This document shows positions 17,884 to 25,234 of a stretch of 64,000 nt of DNA, piece by piece. Under the pieces are notes generated by a model that ran no database searches, was not told where the DNA came from, and worked only from the letters and a program-made list of their open reading frames with translations. Numbering within the stretch: the first letter of the stretch is position 1; each line of letters starts with the position of its first letter. The translations under genes were made by a program, and so were the position numbers. Location of the stretch: positions 1 through 64,000 of the forward strand of contig JANQPH010000039.1 in assembly GCA_028285405.1 (NCBI GenBank), given 5' to 3'. The DNA is from Thermoleophilia bacterium. Lineage in GTDB: Bacteria; Actinomycetota; Thermoleophilia; Miltoncostaeales; Miltoncostaeaceae.

Positions 17884-18290
17884 CTAACACCTCAGTCGCC
17901 CGAGATGAGCAGGAGAGCTCCTGGGGCGAGCGTCGGATCCCGGTGCCGTCGGACCTGCTGAGCGAGCTCCAGCTCTCGCGCGACACGGCGATGTACCCGG
18001 CTGATCGCGACTTCGTCTTCGCGACGCAGGCGGGGACGCCACTCACCGAAAGCAACGCGACGCGCCGGATCATCAAGCCGGCCGCCAAGGCAGCTGGTGT
18101 GCCCTGGGCCGCGTGGCACGACCTCCGCCGCGCCGCTGCATCGCGCTGGGCGCGAGAGGGGCACGGTCCACGGGCGATGCAGCGCCTTCTCGGCCACTCG
18201 GACCCCAACCTCAGCCTCGGCGTCTACACCTGGGTACGGGACGACGACCTCCCGAGCGGCGACACCCTCGCGCTCCGCTCAGCTGGGTAG
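17874..18290 (+). pseudogene. Tyrosine recombinase (integrase), C-terminal fragment
   Basis: The open frame keeps the distal catalytic motifs: the HDLRR box (HxxR) near residue 82, LLGHSD with the second histidine, and the nucleophile Tyr in LGVYTWV, followed by the DDDLP tail seen in actinobacterial element integrases. The N-terminal arm-binding and core-binding domains and the first catalytic Arg are missing. A full integrase is about 350-400 residues; this has about 120 homologous ones. It must have catalysed the original insertion. Confidence 0.75.
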
Positions 18291-18405
18291 GGCGGCGATC
18301 GTTAGCGTCCTCAAGCGCGTCCCTCACCGGGACGGTTATCCACAAGTCGTCCGCCTGGCGGATGAGGATGCGCAGTGAGAGCCTTGCATAGCGCACCCTG
18401 CTATG

Positions 18406-18419
18406 CGAACGTATGTTCG
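18406..18419. promoter_or_regulatory. Putative LexA (SOS) operator
   Basis: CGAACGTATGTTCG is a perfect 5+5 palindrome with a 4-bp spacer. It matches the Gram-positive/actinobacterial SOS box (CGAAC-N4-GTTCG), and the right flank A also fits. It ends 15 bp before the GTG of the DprA-like gene. A second inverted repeat, GCATAG...CTATGC (18386-18391/18401-18406), abuts it. Confidence 0.65.
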
Positions 18420-18434
18420 ATCGAAGGCACCCCC

Positions 18435-19316
18435 GTGAGCAGCCCAGAGACGATCGCCACGCTTGCCCTAATGGAGAGTCGCGCCCTGCCGTGGAACCGG
18501 CTTGCCGGTGCGATAGAGGAGGAGGGCAGCGCGATCCGACTCCTCAAGAGCCTGGACACGAGCGCACAGGGGCGTCTGTTTGAGGACAGCGGCTCCGCCG
18601 CCTCCATCACCGAGTTCGAGGCGCGGGTCGAGGAGTGGGGACGAGAGGGCATCGCGGTCGTTGGGATCCTCGACCCCGGTTACCCGGGAAATCTCCGGAT
18701 GGTCCACGACCGCCCCCCCGTACTCTTTGTGCGTGGCACGTTGGCCGACCCCGACGAGCGTTCCGTCGCGGTCGTTGGGACTCGCCGACCGACGGAGCGG
18801 GGTCTCGAGCAGGCGCGAAGTTTCGCGCGCGACCTAGTGGATGCCGGCTATGTCGTTGTGAGTGGCCTCGCTGAGGGCATCGACACTGCAAGTCACCTCG
18901 CGGCCCTGGAGGCGCGTGGCCGTACGATCGCCGTGGTCGGCACTGGTCTGCGACAGGCATTCCCGAAGACGAATGCAGGACTGCAGGACCGCCTTGCGCG
19001 GGACCACGCTGTGCTCTCGCAGTTCCTCCCGGACCAGGGTCCTAGGCGCTGGACGTTTCCTCAGCGGAACGCGGTCATGTCTGGGTTCGCGAGGGCAACC
19101 GTGGTTGTTGAGGCATCAGGGACGAGTGGCGCCAGGATGCAGGCTCGCCTCGCTCTTGAGCACGGGCGACCCGTGTTCCTGCTCCGCTCCCTGATGCGGT
19201 TTAGTTGGGCCCGCGACTACGCGGAGCGACCGGGCGTCTACGTGGTGGACTCCGGTCATGAGGTGATCGTCGACCTAGAGCGTCTCTACAGCGAGGAGCT
19301 TTCTCTCGTCGCGTAG
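18435..19316 (+). CDS. DprA/Smf-like protein (ShosA-like candidate)
   Basis: 293 residues with a DprA Rossmann core. An N-terminal helical domain (about 1-75) precedes VAVVGTRRPTERG (about 112), VVSGLAEGIDTASHLAA (about 142), TIAVVGTG, FPQRNAVMSG and VVVEASGTSGARMQA. The C-terminal winged helix of competence DprA is absent. GTG 18435 is chosen because it follows the LexA-like box and starts the N-terminal domain; an in-frame GTG at 18375 would make the operator coding. The phosphoribosyltransferase gene follows after 31 bp. DprA plus PRTase in a mobile island recalls ShosTA rather than natural transformation. Pairing-based function is inference. Confidence 0.82.
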   Translation: MSSPETIATLALMESRALPWNRLAGAIEEEGSAIRLLKSLDTSAQGRLFEDSGSAASITEFEARVEEWGREGIAVVGILDPGYPGNLRMVHDRPPVLFVRGTLADPDERSVAVVGTRRPTERGLEQARSFARDLVDAGYVVVSGLAEGIDTASHLAALEARGRTIAVVGTGLRQAFPKTNAGLQDRLARDHAVLSQFLPDQGPRRWTFPQRNAVMSGFARATVVVEASGTSGARMQARLALEHGRPVFLLRSLMRFSWARDYAERPGVYVVDSGHEVIVDLERLYSEELSLVA

Positions 19317-19347
19317 CCCGCGTTCAGGAGCCTCGTAGACTCGGCTC

Positions 19348-20103
19348 GTGGCGACGCTTACCGTCGAAGAGGCCAGCGCGACGTACGCCCGCGCGATGAG
19401 AAACGTCAGGCGCCCTGGCCTCGGCATCTGCACGATCTGCAAGACCTTTGTCGACCAGAAGTACGAGCGGTGTCTTCGCTGCAACGGTCAGCGCGCCGAG
19501 CTCGACGCGGTGCTCCCAATCACCTATAGCGAGCATCTCGGTCAGGTCCACCTCGCGCTGCGCCGGTACAAGGACGGCGGCCTGGCTGAGCAGCGATACG
19601 CCGCGCCGCGGCTTAACGGAATCCTCTGGCGGTTCCTAAAGGCCCACGAGGGCTGCCTAGCCCGCGCCGTCGGCAGCTCTGGCTTCGAGATCGTCTGCGC
19701 TGTGCCTTCCAGCACGCCGAGCCGTGACAACGAGCGGGATCGGCTTCGGCGGATCTTGCAGGCCTGTGGCCCGGTCAAGGAGCGCTTCGAGCGGCTGCTG
19801 CTGCCCACGGGGGACGTCCCGGAAGGTCGGGCCTATGACCAACGTCGATACGAGGCTGGTCGCTCACTCGCCGGGGAGGACGTGCTGCTTGTCGACGACA
19901 CCTGGGCGGGGGGCGGGCACGCGCAATCCGCCGCCACGGCCCTAAAGGCTGCAGGGGCAGGGTCAGTCGGTCTCGTGGTGATCGGGCGGCACGTTCAACC
20001 TGACTGGCGCGTCGGGGATGACGGAGAGACCTGTGCAGCGCTACTTGACCAGCTCCCGAAGGTCTTCGACTGGGACGACTGTGCTTTGCACGGAGACGCG
20101 TAG
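19348..20103 (+). CDS. Zinc-ribbon phosphoribosyltransferase, ComF-like (ShosT-like candidate)
   Basis: 251 residues. An N-terminal CxxC...CxxC zinc ribbon (CTIC and CLRC, about 27-45) is followed by a ComF-like section (LRRYKDGG) and a type I PRTase fold with the PRPP-binding loop VLLVDDTWAGGGHAQSAA (about 178-195). It lies 31 bp after the DprA-like gene on the same strand and is followed by a hairpin, so the two form an operon. ComF proteins belong to DNA uptake, but ShosTA-type systems also pair a PRTase effector with a DprA homologue. I favour the latter because of the island setting. Confidence 0.8.
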   Translation: MATLTVEEASATYARAMRNVRRPGLGICTICKTFVDQKYERCLRCNGQRAELDAVLPITYSEHLGQVHLALRRYKDGGLAEQRYAAPRLNGILWRFLKAHEGCLARAVGSSGFEIVCAVPSSTPSRDNERDRLRRILQACGPVKERFERLLLPTGDVPEGRAYDQRRYEAGRSLAGEDVLLVDDTWAGGGHAQSAATALKAAGAGSVGLVVIGRHVQPDWRVGDDGETCAALLDQLPKVFDWDDCALHGDA

Positions 20104-20117
20104 GCGCCCGTGGAGGT

Positions 20118-20136
20118 CGCGACGGATACCGTCGCG
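20118..20136 (+). terminator. Hairpin after the DprA-PRTase operon
   Basis: A perfect 8-bp stem cgcgacgg/ccgtcgcg with loop ata begins 15 bp after the phosphoribosyltransferase stop. No T-run. Confidence 0.5.
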
Positions 20137-20228
20137 GATACTGCGAGGGGTGAGAGCCAGTGGACCCGACTGCCGGAGAACCCGCTTGGCGTAGCGGTCA
20201 GTACACGCCAGTCAGACCCTGGGCGGCA

Positions 20229-20269
20229 TTCCTAAACCTGGTGTCGGAGGTTCGATTCCTCCCGGGGGC
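20229..20269 (+). repeat. attR: duplicated tRNA-Arg 3' end
   Basis: Exact 41-bp copy of 16481-16521. It lacks the 5' half of the tRNA, so it is not a functional tRNA and marks the right end of the island. Confidence 0.92.
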
Positions 20270-20341
20270 GTTGCAGGGGAATAGCTGTCGGCGCTTGCGA
20301 GGCTCAGTCACACATCGAGATCAGAGCGGATCTGCGGTGGC

Positions 20342-21130
20342 ATGACGTCCCCTTCGACACCAACGTGGAACGTCACGATTCGCGGTCAGAAGAGGGACAT
20401 CGCTCGCCTCCTGGGACCCGGGCCAGGAAGTGGGCTCAAGTTCGTCCTCAGCGATGCACACAAGGCCAGATTCGAGCTCACCGATCCCGGCGGCGCGACT
20501 CGGGACGACGCGCGCGCAGCCGCCAGGGCTCAGATTGAAGACCGCGTTGAAGACCTCAACGGACTCGGCAAGCTCAGATGGGGTCGAACCTTCGAAGGTG
20601 TTGAGATCGAAGAAGTGCGCGTTGTCGACCCGGACTGTCGTGACGAAATCGTCGGCTTCTTGGGGGTTGCGGTCGACTTCATGACCTGGCGGGAAATGGA
20701 GCGCATGCGCATCCGGCTCGGGCGGCCCCCGCGACCCGAGCCGGATGGTCTGTCTGACATCGAAGGCCTGGATCTTCCTACGGTCGAGCGCCTTCTGGAC
20801 AACGAGCCAAGTGTTCGCCGCGTTCTGCACCTCATTCGCCTTGCGCATAGCCCCCCGGGCAACGAGCTTCTCGACTGGGCGCTTGCCTATGCGGCCTGGG
20901 AGGCCATCCAGCACGACGCTCGGTCGCGAGGCTGGGACGGCGCCCAGTTGGGCTGGTGGACGAGGCGGGAGCTCCGCGCTTTCAGGGGGACGGCGAACAG
21001 CCCCGAAGCGCTCGGCTCGAGAGCACGTCATGGTGAACCGAGAGGGCTACCCGCTTCGAGAATGAACGACTCGGAGGCGAGCCATTTCGTTCGGAAAGTC
21101 GCCGCGCGATGGATCAAGGAGCTTCTCTAG
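20342..21130 (+). CDS. Hypothetical protein next to the island
   Basis: 262 residues, not recognised. No signal peptide or membrane helix is visible. The first part alternates beta-like and charged stretches (WNVTIRGQKRDIARLLG, GLKFVLSDAHKARFELTD). The middle is helical with LPTVERLLDNEPSVRRVLHLI, and the end is basic. Codon use is less GC-extreme than in the core genes. It starts 72 bp beyond attR, so it may be older accessory DNA at the same hotspot. ATG start. Confidence 0.65.
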   Translation: MTSPSTPTWNVTIRGQKRDIARLLGPGPGSGLKFVLSDAHKARFELTDPGGATRDDARAAARAQIEDRVEDLNGLGKLRWGRTFEGVEIEEVRVVDPDCRDEIVGFLGVAVDFMTWREMERMRIRLGRPPRPEPDGLSDIEGLDLPTVERLLDNEPSVRRVLHLIRLAHSPPGNELLDWALAYAAWEAIQHDARSRGWDGAQLGWWTRRELRAFRGTANSPEALGSRARHGEPRGLPASRMNDSEASHFVRKVAARWIKELL

Positions 21131-21267
21131 AGGCGACGTCGACCGACTTCACGGCCCGGGCACCTGGGAATCGACTTGGCCTGCAGCCCAAGCCCCCTGC
21201 GACGTAAGTGTGCGACTTCGCAGCGACCTGCGACCCGAGTGGGGGCGAGCTTGGTCGGCGCCAAGAC

Positions 21268-21738
21268 TCAGCCGGTGCTGGTCCCGTCGTCGGAGCAGTG
21301 ATCGTCCTGCAGGGTCACGATCTCGGTGTCGACGGCCTTCGCGGAATCCTCGATCGCCGTCACCTCCGCGTCGGTCGGCGGGTCGGAGATCGCCGTGATC
21401 GCCTTCTGGAGTGCGGCGAGCTCGGTGCCGAGCGCTTCGGTCGAGATCTGAGCCCCCTGGGCGGCGAGGCCGAGGTTGTTGGCGTTCCCGCCGAGCCGTG
21501 AGTTGAGCGTCGCGAGATCCTCGCTGGTCGTGGTCGCCGGGTCGATCTCGGCGAGTTCCTGGATCGGGACCTCGAGGCGGTCGAGCTCGCTGCAGAACTC
21601 GGCGACCGCAGCGTCGTCGGCCCCGCCGCTCGTCGTGGACGCGGCGTCGTTGCTGTCGCCCCCGCAGGCGGCGGCGCCGAGCGCCAGCGCACCGGCGATG
21701 GCGACGGCCGCAAAGGTCCTCGTGAGCCGGATTCTCAC
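21268..21738 (-). CDS. Small lipoprotein, unknown function
   Basis: 156 residues. An N-terminal Arg-rich lipoprotein signal with a hydrophobic core ends in the lipobox LGAAAC (Cys at about 25), then a Ser/Thr/Asp linker. The rest is predicted alpha-helical with two further Cys (FCSELDRL and DDHCSDDG) that could form a disulfide. Lies alone between the unknown gene and a hairpin. Confidence 0.75.
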   Translation of the reverse strand: MRIRLTRTFAAVAIAGALALGAAACGGDSNDAASTTSGGADDAAVAEFCSELDRLEVPIQELAEIDPATTTSEDLATLNSRLGGNANNLGLAAQGAQISTEALGTELAALQKAITAISDPPTDAEVTAIEDSAKAVDTEIVTLQDDHCSDDGTSTG

Positions 21739-21827
21739 GCCGGCATCCTACCGTCGCTCCCGCCCAGGTCAGCGCATGTTTCAGCCGCCGCCCGGTCGCT
21801 GTGCCGGTGGCCGAGGGCCCGAGCGAC

Positions 21828-21858
21828 GCTCAGCTCCGGGGGTGCCCCGGAGCTGAGC
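21828..21858 (-). terminator. Hairpin terminator
   Basis: A perfect 14-bp stem, gctcagctccgggg paired with ccccggagctgagc, with loop gtg. It lies 13 bp beyond the stop of the minus-strand lipoprotein gene at 21871. Confidence 0.75.
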
Positions 21859-21870
21859 CGCCGTCGTGTC

Positions 21871-22455
21871 TCAGGCCGCGCTCGCGCGGATCGTGACGTC
21901 GCCGACCTCGATGCCCTCCTCGAAGAGCACGACGCCGAACGTCCGGTTCAGGATCACTGCAGCCTCTGGGACGAGGGTCGTCGTCACACCCTCGAGCAGG
22001 ATGATGTCGCCGTCCGAGGAGCGAGCGAAGTCATCCAGATTGACCGCGAGCAGCCGCAGCTGGTCGCCGCCAGCCGTGGCCGTCAGCGTGTCGTTGGTGG
22101 TGTCGATGACGAAGTCGGTGACCGCGACCTCCTCGCCACCTGCGCTGAAGCGCAGCCCGCCCGCGTGCTCGATCGTGCCGACGAGCGTCTCGGAGTCGAT
22201 CGTGCCGCCGGTGATCGGGAACGTGATGCCGTCGTCCGATGCGGAGGCCGGCGCGATCGGCTCGACGGTCACGTCGTTGCGCTCGAGCAGCGCCGCCAGC
22301 GTCGAGTCCAGGCTGAGCGTCGTCTCCACGCCGGTGAGCGTGATCTCTCCGCCGGTGTCGTCGCCATCGTCGTCGTCATCCCCACACGCGGCGACCACGA
22401 GCGCCAGGGCGACGATCAGCCCAAGCGCCAGTGTCAGTCTGAGTATCCGGCTCAC
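21871..22455 (-). CDS. Lipoprotein with HtaA-like beta-rich domain
   Basis: 194 residues. Signal peptide with lipobox VVAAC (Cys about 24) followed by an Asp run. The mature part is beta-rich and contains the pattern ITFPITGGTIDSETLVGTI then GGLRFSAGGEEVAVTDFVID, similar to repeats in HtaA-type surface proteins and related uncharacterised actinobacterial lipoproteins. I see no haem-ligand evidence, so only the fold resemblance is suggested. GTG start. The 229 bp upstream (22456-22684) show no gene. Confidence 0.7.
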   Translation of the reverse strand: MSRILRLTLALGLIVALALVVAACGDDDDDGDDTGGEITLTGVETTLSLDSTLAALLERNDVTVEPIAPASASDDGITFPITGGTIDSETLVGTIEHAGGLRFSAGGEEVAVTDFVIDTTNDTLTATAGGDQLRLLAVNLDDFARSSDGDIILLEGVTTTLVPEAAVILNRTFGVVLFEEGIEVGDVTIRASAA

Positions 22456-22684
22456 GCCGTCACCCCCCGGTCGATTTGGGCGACGACGTTATCCGATCCG
22501 TAACAAATCCGGACGAGGGTGCGGTGCGTCAGTCCCGTGCCGGCCGGATCGGTGGCATTGCGATCAACTCGGCGATCTCACCCCATCACCGCGGGAGCCG
22601 GGCGCTGCCGCGAGCCGGCCAGGAGCGACCGGAGGCGACCAGCCCCGCGGTCCCGTGGCCCGTGCTCACCCGCCGGGGCGAGCG

Positions 22685-22885
22685 TCAGCGGTTGCGGGAG
22701 GCCTCGCGCCGGAGCGCGTCTTCGAAATAGGAGATGACATCGGCCGGCACCGGCCCCTCGGGCGGCTCGAGATCCATCTCGGCGAGCCGGAGGGCGGGGC
22801 GCTGCCGGCGCTGGAACGGAGCGAGCTGCGGTCGAGCCACGCGCTCGGTGTCCCAGTCGGCGAAGTCGAGGGCTTCTGTGCTCAT
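22685..22885 (-). CDS. Small hypothetical protein
   Basis: 66 residues, ATG start, not recognised. Soluble, Arg/Glu-rich, with a probable C-terminal helix (PADVISYFEDALRREASR). The overlapping plus-strand frames are less protein-like. Moderate doubt because of its shortness. Confidence 0.45.
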   Translation of the reverse strand: MSTEALDFADWDTERVARPQLAPFQRRQRPALRLAEMDLEPPEGPVPADVISYFEDALRREASRNR

Positions 22886-22945
22886 GCCCTGAAGATTCGC
22901 CGGGACGCGCCGATCGCCTGCCTGCTCGCCCGGACCGATTCGGCG

Positions 22946-23272
22946 CTAGGCCTTCACCTCGGAGAAGACGTTGATGACGATGACGCCGGCGATGATGAGC
23001 CCGACGCCGACGACGGCCGCGGCGTCCAGCGACTGGTTGAAGACCAGCCAGCTGATCAGCACGATCAGCGCCGTTCCGACTCCGGCCCAGATCGCATAGG
23101 CGATCCCGAGCTCGAGCGAACGGATCGCCAGGGACAGGAAGTAGAAGGCGCACACGTACGCGGCGATCGACACCAGGGTCGGGACGAGGTTCTGAAAGCC
23201 GTTCGACTCCTTGAGGAACGACGTCCCGATCACCTCCAGGACGATGGCCATCCCCAGAAACAGCCAGTGCAT
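22946..23272 (-). CDS. SMR-family small multidrug/guanidinium exporter
   Basis: 108 residues with four transmembrane helices. The key membrane glutamate lies in the first helix (AIVLEVIGTSFLKES), and AIWAGVGTALIVLISW is the third-helix signature. Works as a dimer, proton-coupled. ATG 23272 begins exactly at the first helix; the upstream extension is a shadow. Substrate (quaternary ammonium or guanidinium) not determinable. Confidence 0.92.
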   Translation of the reverse strand: MHWLFLGMAIVLEVIGTSFLKESNGFQNLVPTLVSIAAYVCAFYFLSLAIRSLELGIAYAIWAGVGTALIVLISWLVFNQSLDAAAVVGVGLIIAGVIVINVFSEVKA

Positions 23273-23402
23273 CAGACCCCCTCGGGCGTTGGCGGTGCGC
23301 GCAGTCTCCCAGCACCCCCCGCCGACAACGCTCCGGGCCGAGACGACCGACCCGAGCGCTCGGTCGTCCGGGCCCGAGCTCACCCCCGCGTGGGCCCGAC
23401 GC

Positions 23403-23891
23403 TCACTCCCCGAGGCGGCTCAGCAGCTTTTGCAAGCGGCTCGGCTTGGGGCGGCTCCGTCGCGGCCGCATCCCGCTGGGCGCTCCGTCCTCGTCCCGCT
23501 TGGCGAACGGTGCGCGATCGCGGTGATAGACGGGCGCCTCGATGCCCCCTTCGGGCAGGCGGTGCTCGGCAGCGTCGAAGCGCCTGATCGTGACGTCGAT
23601 CTCTCCGGCGATGCACTCCTCGTTCAGGCACGCCAGCGTCACGGTCGCTCGGCCGGGCTGGTCCGCCCCGCTGAGGCGCGCCGAGCGCTCGTCACAGATC
23701 GGGCACGGCGCGAGCTCCCGCTCGGGCCAGGTGAGGAGGGGCACCTTCTCGTCGAACTCGGGCAGCGGGAGGCTGGTGCTCGCCTGCCACTCCTCTTTCC
23801 ACTCCATCAGCATGCGGTTGGGGCCAACCATCACCCGCTTGACCGCGTCGCGGTAGCCGTCGGCAGCTACGACGATCATCTCGTCGGCCAT
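23403..23891 (-). CDS. Hypothetical protein with zinc-ribbon-like cysteines
   Basis: 162 residues, not recognised. The N-terminus is a small alpha/beta region; CPIC near residue 63 and CLNEEC near 88 could bind one zinc. The C-terminus is strongly basic (MRPRRSRPKPSRLQKLL), suggesting nucleic-acid or membrane contact. ATG start preceded by GGAG. The 170 bp upstream have no gene. Confidence 0.6.
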   Translation of the reverse strand: MADEMIVVAADGYRDAVKRVMVGPNRMLMEWKEEWQASTSLPLPEFDEKVPLLTWPERELAPCPICDERSARLSGADQPGRATVTLACLNEECIAGEIDVTIRRFDAAEHRLPEGGIEAPVYHRDRAPFAKRDEDGAPSGMRPRRSRPKPSRLQKLLSRLGE

Positions 23892-24061
23892 CTCACTCCT
23901 TTACGTCTCGAGCTGGTGCTGCCGGGCACAGCCAGGGCGACCCTAGACGATGGGATCGCCCGAGAGCTGCGAGGCATGTCACCGAGCTGCGACGTGCCGC
24001 CAAGTCGGGTCAACGCCACCTCGAAACGGCGACAGATCGCGTCCGCCGCGGCCGCCCGGGA

Positions 24062-25204
24062 TCAGTCGACGACGGAGACGACCACCTCGGCCGGCTCGCG
24101 CGGCAGGCTCTCTCCGAACGAGGCCGGCGGCGTCCTCTCGAACGGCGCCGAGCCTTCGGCCGGCACCTCGACGCCGATGAGCGTGGCGAAGTTGCCGCTC
24201 ATCACGATGCCGTTGGCGTCGAGCACGACGTAGCTCAGGACCGGATCCGTGAGCGGGGTCGCGTCCGGGTTCTCGATGGTCCCCGAGATCACGAGCTCTC
24301 CCGCGTCGGTCGTGATCGTTGCGTCCGTGACCGTGGCCACCTCGACGTCGCCGGTCGTCATTCCGGCGGCCCTGAACCGGGTCCGGACGCTGGCGATGTC
24401 GTCGGCGACGCATCCGCACTCGGTCTCGGTGGTGTTCGTCGCCGCTGCGGCCGTCGCGCCCGCGGGGAGGACCGAGATCACCGCCGGCTGGGCCGAGCCG
24501 ATCACGCGCCCGGCGGCATTCAGCACGTCGAATCCGACCTCGACGCGCCTGAGACCCTCGGGGCCCGTGTTCTCGACGAGCGCGCCGGTGAAGAACCCAC
24601 CCGTCGACGTCGTGACCCCGGACCCGCGGATCTCGATGGTCGGGCGCTCGTCCGCGCTTGGGGGAGCCTCGGTGGTGGTCGGCGCCGCCGCGCCGCCATC
24701 GAGCGTCGCGAGCGCCGCCGAGACCGCGTCGATGCAGCGCACGCTGGCGGGCGCATCGGGGTCGATGGTGGGGAGGTTGAGCGCGACCGCGACCGTCTCC
24801 TCCTCGTCGGTCACGACGTGCTCGTAGATCGGGGCCCGCTGGGTGAACGTGACGAGGCGCGCGCTGCCGGCGGCGATCTCCCGGATCCGGCAGTCCGGCC
24901 CGCCGGCGGGGAAGATCAGGCGCTTGCTCGCCTCGAACCGGTCGCGAACTCGCGCCCGTGCCTCGGGGTCGGGAACCGCCCCCTCGGCCTCGAGGTGCGC
25001 GACCACCTGCTCGGTCGCCGCGACGATCTCCGGGAGGACCCCGCCGTCCGCAGTGGTCGTTGCCTCGGTCTCGGTGGTCGTGGCGGCGTCGGATTCGTCG
25101 TCGGAGTCCCCGCCGCAGGCCGACAGGCCAACGGCGAGCGCGGCTGTCGCGAGAACGCAACCGGCCAGGCGGACGGCGCTGCCATGTCGGGGCGGACGGG
25201 GCAC
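24062..25204 (-). CDS. Lipoprotein with two FxLYD-like domains
   Basis: 380 residues. Lipoprotein signal with lipobox GLSAC (Cys about 30), then an Asp/Thr-rich linker and a helical part. Two beta-sandwich-like stretches follow (about 195-265 and 290-370), each with the pattern of extra-cytoplasmic FxLYD domains: GALVENTG...LRRVEVGFDVLNAAGRVIG and GTIENPD...LSYVVLDANGIV. Function unknown; probably surface exposed. GTG start. Confidence 0.7.
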   Translation of the reverse strand: MPRPPRHGSAVRLAGCVLATAALAVGLSACGGDSDDESDAATTTETEATTTADGGVLPEIVAATEQVVAHLEAEGAVPDPEARARVRDRFEASKRLIFPAGGPDCRIREIAAGSARLVTFTQRAPIYEHVVTDEEETVAVALNLPTIDPDAPASVRCIDAVSAALATLDGGAAAPTTTEAPPSADERPTIEIRGSGVTTSTGGFFTGALVENTGPEGLRRVEVGFDVLNAAGRVIGSAQPAVISVLPAGATAAAATNTTETECGCVADDIASVRTRFRAAGMTTGDVEVATVTDATITTDAGELVISGTIENPDATPLTDPVLSYVVLDANGIVMSGNFATLIGVEVPAEGSAPFERTPPASFGESLPREPAEVVVSVVD

Positions 25205-25234
25205 GGCTCGCCGAGCCTACCGTCCGAGCCGACC

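Larger units (their letters stand above)
16481..20269. mobile_element. tRNA-Arg-integrated genomic mini-island
   Basis: Bounded by a 41-bp perfect direct repeat of the tRNA 3' portion (16481-16521 and 20229-20269), the signature of tyrosine-recombinase integration at an anticodon-loop attB. Contents in order: a degraded methyltransferase, two small minus-strand ORFs, a DUF2283-like gene, an integrase C-terminal fragment, a DprA-like gene and a phosphoribosyltransferase. Only the last two look like complete cargo. With no full integrase it is probably immobile now. Subterminal 24-bp direct repeats (16586-16609 and 20124-20147, 19/24 identical) lie just inside both ends. Confidence 0.88.

Noticed and set aside
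18375-18434. Upstream GTG as start of the DprA-like gene
   Set aside because: Would translate through the LexA-like palindrome and add 20 residues with no relation to the DprA N-terminal domain.
18435-20103. Natural-competence interpretation (ComF + DprA)
   Set aside because: No other competence genes here, the DprA-like protein lacks the winged helix, and the pair sits in an integrated island with an SOS-like operator. Kept as the alternative, not preferred.
20229-20269. Second tRNA-Arg gene
   Set aside because: Only the 3' 41 nt are present; no D arm or 5' acceptor strand, so it is an attachment-site duplicate.
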